From assembly GCA_001464715.1 (NCBI GenBank), contig LNDT01000030.1:186001-250000 (forward strand): a stretch of DNA of 64,000 nt, given 5' to 3'. Position numbers and translations under genes: made by a program. This stretch comes from Bdellovibrionales bacterium Ga0074137. Its GTDB lineage: Bacteria > Bdellovibrionota > Bdellovibrionia > Bdellovibrionales > JAMPXM01. Of this stretch, positions 58,938-64,000 are shown in pieces. Within the stretch, counting starts at the first letter, position 1, and each line of letters starts with the position of its first letter. The notes beneath the pieces are model-generated. The model searched no databases. It saw nothing but the letters and a program-made list of their open reading frames with translations, and was not told the DNA's origin.

Positions 58938-60835
58938 GACCGAAAACTTCGGGGCTATTTCTTAATCCGAAACTTCCGTCGAGTCAGCGCGAGGCCTTGT
59001 CGGCGGCGTGGGAAAAGTTTCGTGCATCGGGAGAAATTGCGATTGATGACGTTGGGCTTGCGACAAGTGGGTCGCAGTCGGTCTCTTCAGCGCAAGGTGC
59101 CGCTTCATCGATGCCCTCGGTGGTCGTGCTGTCGCAGGCAGCGCTTGAAACTTCTGCTTCGGCCGTGAACACACACTTGTCGGCTTCTGCCAGCGATACG
59201 TGGGGTCTTTCGCTTCCGACGTTTCATATCGGAGGGTATTCGATTCCGATACGTGCGGATCTCAGCGGTTCGCGCGTCGCGGATTTTTCAAAAAACTGGG
59301 ACCCTGCAGAATTTCACGCGTGGTTGTCGGCCGAAGGCGTGACGCTGCTGTCTTTAGTTCCGACACAAGTGTTCGATTTGGTTGCCGGTCAATTCAAAGC
59401 GCCGCCAAAACTTCGCGCCGTTGTGATCGGCGGAGGTCGTTTGGAAGAATCACTTCACGCGCGTGCGTTGGCTCTTGGCTGGCCGTGCCTTCAGAGCTAC
59501 GGGATGACGGAAGCGTCGTCGCAAGTCGCGACAGCAGACCTCGGAAGCGATGGTCGAAAGCTTCAGGTCTTATCTCACGTTGAAGTTCGAATCGATGAGC
59601 AGCAGAAACTTTGGCTTCGCTCGAAAGCGCTTTTGAAAGCGAAGATTCAATTCGCGCGCGACGGATCGGCATCGTTTCTTCGGCCGGTTCAGGCCGATGG
59701 ATGGTTTGAATCCTCGGACCGCGCTGAGTTTGATTCTACTAAAGTTAAAGAAGGTTCGAGCGCGGGCTCAAGTGTTGCTCCTCAAGGCAAAAAGTACTTA
59801 AAAATTCTCGGACGAGATTCCGACACTGTGAAAGTGTTGGGCGAGCTCGTCGATCTCGCGCGCGTTCGAAGCGTGATTGAAGCGACCGCCGATCTCATCG
59901 AGAAGTTTCATCCCTTCCGTCAAGCCACGTGGGTCGTGGCCGTTCCTCATCCGCGAAAAGGAATGGAGCTTCATCTTGTTATTGAAAGCGGATCTTCGTC
60001 CGTCGGTAGTGCCCATGCAGCGGCTCTGACTGAGTTGCGGCGTCGTGCCGAAGCGCTTCTCGCTGAAACCAAAAGCGAGCTTGCGCCCTTCGAAAGACCG
60101 ACAGAAATCACTCACGGCCATAGTCACTGCCAGAATCCCCAACACTTAAATTCGCAATGCGCCACCGCTGCGGAAGTGCGAATCGGCACCGGCCCTCGAC
60201 GAGCGGGACGACATTTTACCGCGCCCAAGAGCGGCGCTTTCGATTGTAAAGAGAGCCGTACTTGCCCTGTGAAGTCGCGCGAGGGCCCAGGAATTGGCGC
60301 TGGCGCTTATGAAATGCCGGTCCGGGCCTTGCGGAGTACTCGAGGCAGACTGTTCTCGGAGGCTCTTGTGCGACGATCCCAAAGTGTAAAAAGATTTGTC
60401 AGTTCCCTACGGGCGGCGACGCTGGTTCTTGCTTCGGTCATGGGAGCGAGCCTCTCGGCCAGTGCTTCGGTCACTTCGGTGCCAGAAACTGCGCGGGCGG
60501 CATCGGTCGACCAGGTTCGGTGTGCTTCTCGCGGGAATGCCGCGGGTCTTCCAGAAAAAGTTCGATTCAAAATCGTATCTACAGATGAAATTGAAGTGAG
60601 CGCCACTTATAAAGGTCAACCAGAGACTGCGGCGATTTTTTCTAATAGACTCGACGTCGCGACTCATCCGCACGTCGCTGTGTTTCCGGTCGGCGCTAAT
60701 TTTGGAATTACGGGCGAAGCGAAAATTTTGTTGAGCAAAGAAGCCCTCAGGCATGGCGAAGTCAGTACACTGCTTTTGATCAATCACACCAGTCGGCAAA
60801 GCGCCGACTTTCAGTGCCGAATCACGACGATATAA
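58934..60835 (+). CDS. menE: o-Succinylbenzoate-CoA ligase-like (MenE) with an abnormal C-terminal continuation
   Basis: GTG 58934 overlaps the menC stop. Residues 1 to about 400 are a short acyl-CoA synthetase: 'GLATSGSQSVSS' in place of the 'TSGTTG-PK' P-loop, 'WGLSLPTFHIGG', 'LQSYGMTEASSQVA', 'GWFESSDRAEF' and 'LKILGRDSDTVKV'. The ligase should end with a 'E-P-x-IPRT-x-GK' type segment after 'FERPTEI', but this frame reads unrelated sequence. A +1 shift at about 60108 gives 'SLTAIVTARIPNT', then a stop at 60147. The open frame continues through a linker into an exported-protein-like segment (from about 60368). The invariant catalytic Lys is not seen in either frame, so C-terminal activity is doubtful as written. 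Confidence 0.75.
   Translation: MRPKTSGLFLNPKLPSSQREALSAAWEKFRASGEIAIDDVGLATSGSQSVSSAQGAASSMPSVVVLSQAALETSASAVNTHLSASASDTWGLSLPTFHIGGYSIPIRADLSGSRVADFSKNWDPAEFHAWLSAEGVTLLSLVPTQVFDLVAGQFKAPPKLRAVVIGGGRLEESLHARALALGWPCLQSYGMTEASSQVATADLGSDGRKLQVLSHVEVRIDEQQKLWLRSKALLKAKIQFARDGSASFLRPVQADGWFESSDRAEFDSTKVKEGSSAGSSVAPQGKKYLKILGRDSDTVKVLGELVDLARVRSVIEATADLIEKFHPFRQATWVVAVPHPRKGMELHLVIESGSSSVGSAHAAALTELRRRAEALLAETKSELAPFERPTEITHGHSHCQNPQHLNSQCATAAEVRIGTGPRRAGRHFTAPKSGAFDCKESRTCPVKSREGPGIGAGAYEMPVRALRSTRGRLFSEALVRRSQSVKRFVSSLRAATLVLASVMGASLSASASVTSVPETARAASVDQVRCASRGNAAGLPEKVRFKIVSTDEIEVSATYKGQPETAAIFSNRLDVATHPHVAVFPVGANFGITGEAKILLSKEALRHGEVSTLLLINHTSRQSADFQCRITTI
60368..60835 (+). CDS. Possible separate exported protein, in frame with menE
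   Basis: GTG 60368 has a strong Shine-Dalgarno (GGAGG at 60358-60362, five bases before) inside the menE frame and opens 155 residues with a standard signal peptide: 'RRSQSVKRFVSSLRAATLVL', 'ASVMGASLSASAS', cleavage near 'ARA'. The mature ~115 residues have two Cys and beta strands. It may be an independent gene that became fused to menE by loss of the menE stop, or is always read as part of the long frame. No family recognised. Confidence 0.5.
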   Translation: MRRSQSVKRFVSSLRAATLVLASVMGASLSASASVTSVPETARAASVDQVRCASRGNAAGLPEKVRFKIVSTDEIEVSATYKGQPETAAIFSNRLDVATHPHVAVFPVGANFGITGEAKILLSKEALRHGEVSTLLLINHTSRQSADFQCRITTI

Positions 60836-60875
60836 ACAGAGTGTGACGAAGACGCTACTAAGCGCGAGATCTCGC

Positions 60876-61721
60876 TTACGCGAGACCCTGATTTGCTGAA
60901 ATCGTTTGTCCTGTCATGGCGGCACCCAGTGGGCTAGCCAAGAACGCGACGACATTGGCGACGCGGTCAGGATCAATCATCGTTGCGCGCGGGAAAGATT
61001 GTTTCAGCGCTGAAAGCGAATCGTTGATCGACGCGCGATTCTCGGTGGTTGAAGCCCCCTGGCCACGAGCGCCGGGAGCGCCCGGTGGATTCGTCTGCTG
61101 AATCAAGAATTCTTCACTGACACCGATGCTCACGACATTCACGGTGACGTTACTTGGCGCCACTTCGCGCGACAAAATTCGCGTGAAATCACTTAAGCCT
61201 CCGCGAGTCGCTGCAAGGATTCCATTTTTCTCGATCCCGAGTCGGACGATATCATGCTGAAGATAAATAATTCGGCCACGCTTTCGGCCCTCTAGAAACT
61301 TAAGAACTGCGTGGGTCATCATCAGCGGAGCGCGAAGATTCACGTCCATCAATCTGTCGAGATCTTCGAGGGCTTGTGGATCGCGAAATTCGCGCACATC
61401 TGTCGTGAGTAAACCATCGATGAAAATATCAAGACCACCAAACGCCTCGGCCGCTCGCGACGCCGCGTCTTGAACGTGGTGCGATTTTGAAAGGTCCGCC
61501 TGAATGGCGACCGCGCGGCCAAAACGTTCGTTGATTTCGCGCGTGTTCATCAGCTGCTCGGCAAAGCGTGACGATTTTTCGATATTGCGATCGATCAACG
61601 CGATATTGCAGCCCAGCGAAGTGAGCTTTGTCGCGATAGCTTGATTGATCGTCGTGCACGGGCCTGTCAAAAGTGCCGTTCGTTCTGAGAGCTTAAAGCT
61701 TGCGTCCATTTGTTCAGCCAT
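60876..61721 (-). CDS. Atypical short-chain dehydrogenase/reductase, catalytic residues missing
   Basis: 281 residues from ATG 61721, 2 bp after the thiolase stop. The Rossmann-type pattern is clear ('ALLTGPCTTINQAIATKL', 'FGGLDIFIDGLLTT', 'VNLRAPLMMTHAVLKFLEG', 'NVTVNVVSIGV', C-terminal 'AFLASPLGAAMTGQTISANQG'). But the Gly-rich cofactor loop TGxxxGIG reads 'TGPCTTIN', and the Tyr-x3-Lys pair reads Leu...Arg in 'GILAATRGGLSDF'. It is probably non-catalytic or has an unusual reaction. Its coupling to a thiolase suggests an acyl-CoA or ketone pathway. Confidence 0.78.
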   Translation of the reverse strand: MAEQMDASFKLSERTALLTGPCTTINQAIATKLTSLGCNIALIDRNIEKSSRFAEQLMNTREINERFGRAVAIQADLSKSHHVQDAASRAAEAFGGLDIFIDGLLTTDVREFRDPQALEDLDRLMDVNLRAPLMMTHAVLKFLEGRKRGRIIYLQHDIVRLGIEKNGILAATRGGLSDFTRILSREVAPSNVTVNVVSIGVSEEFLIQQTNPPGAPGARGQGASTTENRASINDSLSALKQSFPRATMIDPDRVANVVAFLASPLGAAMTGQTISANQGLA

Positions 61722-61723
61722 GT

Positions 61724-62944
61724 TTACACCCGCTCGATAATGACAGCAATTCCCTGACCGCCGCCGATGCACGCCGAACCCACTGCATACTTTGCGGGCT
61801 GACCGCTGGCAGCGCGGCGCTGAAGTTCGTAAGCCAAGTGATTCATGATTCGTGTTCCGCTGGCCGCCAGAGGATGACCGATCGCGATGGCTCCGCCATT
61901 CACATTGGTTTTTGAACGATCAAGTCCAAGTTCTTTTTCGACAGAAAGATATTGAGCCGCGAAAGCCTCATTCACTTCGACAAGATCCATGTCTTTTAAA
62001 GTGAGATTTGCTTTCGCTAAAGCTTTGCGAATGGCTCCTGCGGGACCGATGCCCATGATTTTCGGATCACATCCGACGGACGCCCAAGAAACGATGCGCG
62101 CCATAACTTTTAAACCGCGTCGTTTCGCTTCGGCTTCGGTCATAAGTAATGACATCGCAGCGCCATCGACGATGCCGCTGGCAGTTGCTGCCGTGACGGT
62201 TCCGCCTTCTTTAAACGTGGCCTTCATCGTTTTTAATTTATCAAGAGTCACAGCTGGTTTCGGATGTTCATCTTTGGAAACAGTCACGGAACCTTTTCGG
62301 CCTTCGACAACGACCGGTGTAATTTCGTCGGCGAAAACTCCGCGCGCGTCGGCCTCCGCGCAACGTTTTTGAGTGAGGATCGAATACTCTTCGCATTGGT
62401 CGCGCGAGATGGAATATTTCTCGGCCAAGTTTTCGGCTGTGATCGCCATCGGGATTCCCGCGTAGGCGTCAGTGAGTGCGCTGGTCATGTAGTCTTCGAG
62501 GGGTGCTGCACCCATGCGGAATCCATCAAACCGAGCGCCGCGTAAGACATAAGGGATCTGCGACATTTGTTCGACGCCACCTGCGATTGCGATTTCACAT
62601 TCGCCCGCCATAATCATTTCGGCCGCCGTGATCCACGCTTGAAATCCAGAACCACAAAGTCGATTCAATCCTAAAGCGCCATTTTCAACTGGAACGCCAA
62701 GGTGAAGGCCGACATGGCGTGGGACGTAGGCTGCGTCCGCTCCACTTTGCACGACGTTTCCAAGAACCACGTGACCGACATCTTTTGCATCAACACCGGC
62801 TTGCGCCAGCGTGGCGCGGCCCGCGGCGACCGCAAGTGCGGTAGCTCCGACATCTTTCAGTCCGCCTCCGAAAGATCCGAAGGGAGTTCTTTTTCCAGCG
62901 ACGACGACGATAGATGAACCGATAGGGGAAGTTGAATTTGTCAT
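61724..62944 (-). CDS. Acetyl-CoA C-acyltransferase (thiolase)
   Basis: 406 residues from ATG 62944, where the family N-terminus ('IVVVAGKRTPFGSFGGGLKD') begins; the frame extends to 63241 into purD. Catalytic Cys in 'LNRLCGSGFQAW', active-site His in 'GGAIAIGHPLAASGTRIMNH' and second Cys in 'AVGSACIGGGQGIAVIIE'. Condenses or cleaves 3-ketoacyl-CoA. It is coupled to the degenerate SDR gene. Acetoacetyl-CoA thiolase and beta-oxidation thiolase cannot be separated by sequence alone. Confidence 0.93.
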   Translation of the reverse strand: MTNSTSPIGSSIVVVAGKRTPFGSFGGGLKDVGATALAVAAGRATLAQAGVDAKDVGHVVLGNVVQSGADAAYVPRHVGLHLGVPVENGALGLNRLCGSGFQAWITAAEMIMAGECEIAIAGGVEQMSQIPYVLRGARFDGFRMGAAPLEDYMTSALTDAYAGIPMAITAENLAEKYSISRDQCEEYSILTQKRCAEADARGVFADEITPVVVEGRKGSVTVSKDEHPKPAVTLDKLKTMKATFKEGGTVTAATASGIVDGAAMSLLMTEAEAKRRGLKVMARIVSWASVGCDPKIMGIGPAGAIRKALAKANLTLKDMDLVEVNEAFAAQYLSVEKELGLDRSKTNVNGGAIAIGHPLAASGTRIMNHLAYELQRRAASGQPAKYAVGSACIGGGQGIAVIIERV

Positions 62945-63039
62945 AGTACGAAATTTTAGGCGAAGAGGCGTTGGTTGCATACTCGATTCTGCATGATGCG
63001 CTTTGACAGAAGCGGTGGTGGATGGTGATAGTGTGCGCC

Positions 63040-64000
63040 ATGACGGTTGATAAAGTGACGACTCCGAAAGACTCAAAGTGGCCGCGGCGAGTGATGGTTG
63101 TCGGTTCTGGCGGGCGCGAGCACGCGATCGTGCGTCAATTGGCCATGAATCCAAAAGTGGCCCGCGTTTATGCCGTTCCTGGTTCGGATGGAATGAGCGG
63201 GATTGAAAAGGTCGAGTGCGTTTCGCTGTCGATCGCATCAAGCGCTTTTAATGAACTGCTGAATTTTGCGTCAGACGCCAACGTCGAACTTATTGTGATC
63301 GGTCCCGAGCAGCCCTTGGCCGATGGACTCGCTGATGTCGCTAGAGCGAGAGGTTTTCTCGTTTTTGCTCCTTCCAAAGAAGCTGCAAAACTTGAAGCCA
63401 GTAAAATACACGCCAAAGAATTGATGCGCGCAGCAGGAGTTCTTACAGCAAGATCTTTTGTCGTTTCCTCGGTGAAAGAAACTTTGGATGCGGCCCGCAG
63501 TTTCAAGCCGCCCTATGTTTTGAAGGCCGACGGGCTTGCTGCTGGCAAAGGTGTCTTCATTGAAAAGACACTTGAAGGCCTTGAAGAATCCGCGCGATTT
63601 TTGTTTGAAGAAAAAGGTCTCGGCGACGCCGGGACGCAGGCTCTTTTAGAAGAGTTCTCGCCAGGAATTGAACTCAGTCACTTGGTGCTAACGAACGGTC
63701 AGGGATTTATTTCGATGCCGGCCGCGCGTGATCACAAACGATTGCTCGACGGTGACGAAGGACCGAACACGGGCGGTATGGGTGTTGTGGCGCCGGTTCC
63801 GATGGAGCCTGGCTTACTTGACCGCATCGAGCGCGATGTGATCGCACCAGTGATTTTAGAAATCGAACGCCGTGGACTTTTGTACCGTGGAGTTTTGTAT
63901 TTTGGATTGATGCTGACGGATGAGGGACCAAGCGTTCTTGAATTCAACACGCGGTTTGGTGATCCCGAAGCGCAAGTGCTGATGTCACTTCTTAACGAAG
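63040..64000 (+). CDS. purD: Phosphoribosylamine-glycine ligase (3' truncated by window)
   Basis: ATG 63040 opens a frame that stays open to the end of the window (about 320 residues visible of ~430). After ~17 extra N-terminal residues comes 'VMVVGSGGREHAIVRQL', the PurD start motif, followed by 'VIGPEQPLADGLADVARARG', 'SKIHAKELMRAAGV', 'YVLKADGLAAGKGVFI' and 'NTGGMGVVAPVP', matching the ATP-grasp GAR synthetase. It makes glycinamide ribonucleotide in purine synthesis. Divergent from the thiolase; the 95-bp gap must hold both promoters. Confidence 0.95.
   Translation, partial: MTVDKVTTPKDSKWPRRVMVVGSGGREHAIVRQLAMNPKVARVYAVPGSDGMSGIEKVECVSLSIASSAFNELLNFASDANVELIVIGPEQPLADGLADVARARGFLVFAPSKEAAKLEASKIHAKELMRAAGVLTARSFVVSSVKETLDAARSFKPPYVLKADGLAAGKGVFIEKTLEGLEESARFLFEEKGLGDAGTQALLEEFSPGIELSHLVLTNGQGFISMPAARDHKRLLDGDEGPNTGGMGVVAPVPMEPGLLDRIERDVIAPVILEIERRGLLYRGVLYFGLMLTDEGPSVLEFNTRFGDPEAQVLMSLLNE

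Overview
The window looks like chromosomal DNA from a motile member of the Bdellovibrionota (a Bdellovibrio-like predator or relative). Three things suggest this: two genes of the TIGR02147/DUF4423 regulator family (typical of Bdellovibrionales and Fibrobacter), two neighbouring flagellin genes, and many exported proteases, nucleases and lipoproteins. This is inference; there is no rRNA gene here. Base composition looks even, and I see no insertion sequence, prophage or CRISPR array. GTG and TTG starts are common, and many genes are coupled by 4-bp stop/start overlaps.

Layout. 1-8.8 kb: the end of an IMPDH/GMP-reductase-family gene, a Vpr-like subtilisin, a CheX-CheY-HD-GYP signalling operon and two exported proteins. 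8.8-9.6 kb: tandem 59-bp repeats, a partial duplicate of a tRNA-Leu 3' end around a strongly structured segment, and the intact tRNA-Leu(CAG). 9.7-15.6 kb: RNase R, a UbiB-family kinase and a frameshifted GAF histidine kinase. 15.6-18.3 kb: a XRE regulator, an unknown protein, a heme-oxygenase-like diiron protein and a GNAT-like acyltransferase candidate. 18.4-20.9 kb: two flagellins and a 28-residue membrane peptide. 21.2-29.3 kb: HNH nucleases, folA-thyA, an HD hydrolase, a MaoC-like hydratase, an MFS exporter and ung. 29.3-36.5 kb: a peptide-binding protein, an operon of exported proteins with a matrixin-like protease and a TIGR02147 regulator, then a lipoprotein pair.

37.4-60.8 kb is the most striking part. 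An overlapping run encodes a dipeptide ABC transporter (dppB-C-D, a coiled-coil exported protein, dppF), aroB, one 1113-residue protein fusing EPSP synthase, shikimate kinase, type I dehydroquinase and shikimate dehydrogenase, and then aroC. The domain order is that of the fungal pentafunctional AROM protein, with AroB as a separate overlapping gene. After an exported metalloprotease and a second TIGR02147 gene come DAHP synthase with menG (minus strand) and, divergently, a MenF-MenD fusion followed by menH, menB, menA, menC and menE. Within about 19 kb the DNA therefore encodes the route from erythrose-4-phosphate and PEP to chorismate and on to menaquinone by the classical (non-futalosine) pathway.

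The right edge holds a degenerate short-chain dehydrogenase, a thiolase and the 5' part of purD, which runs off the window.
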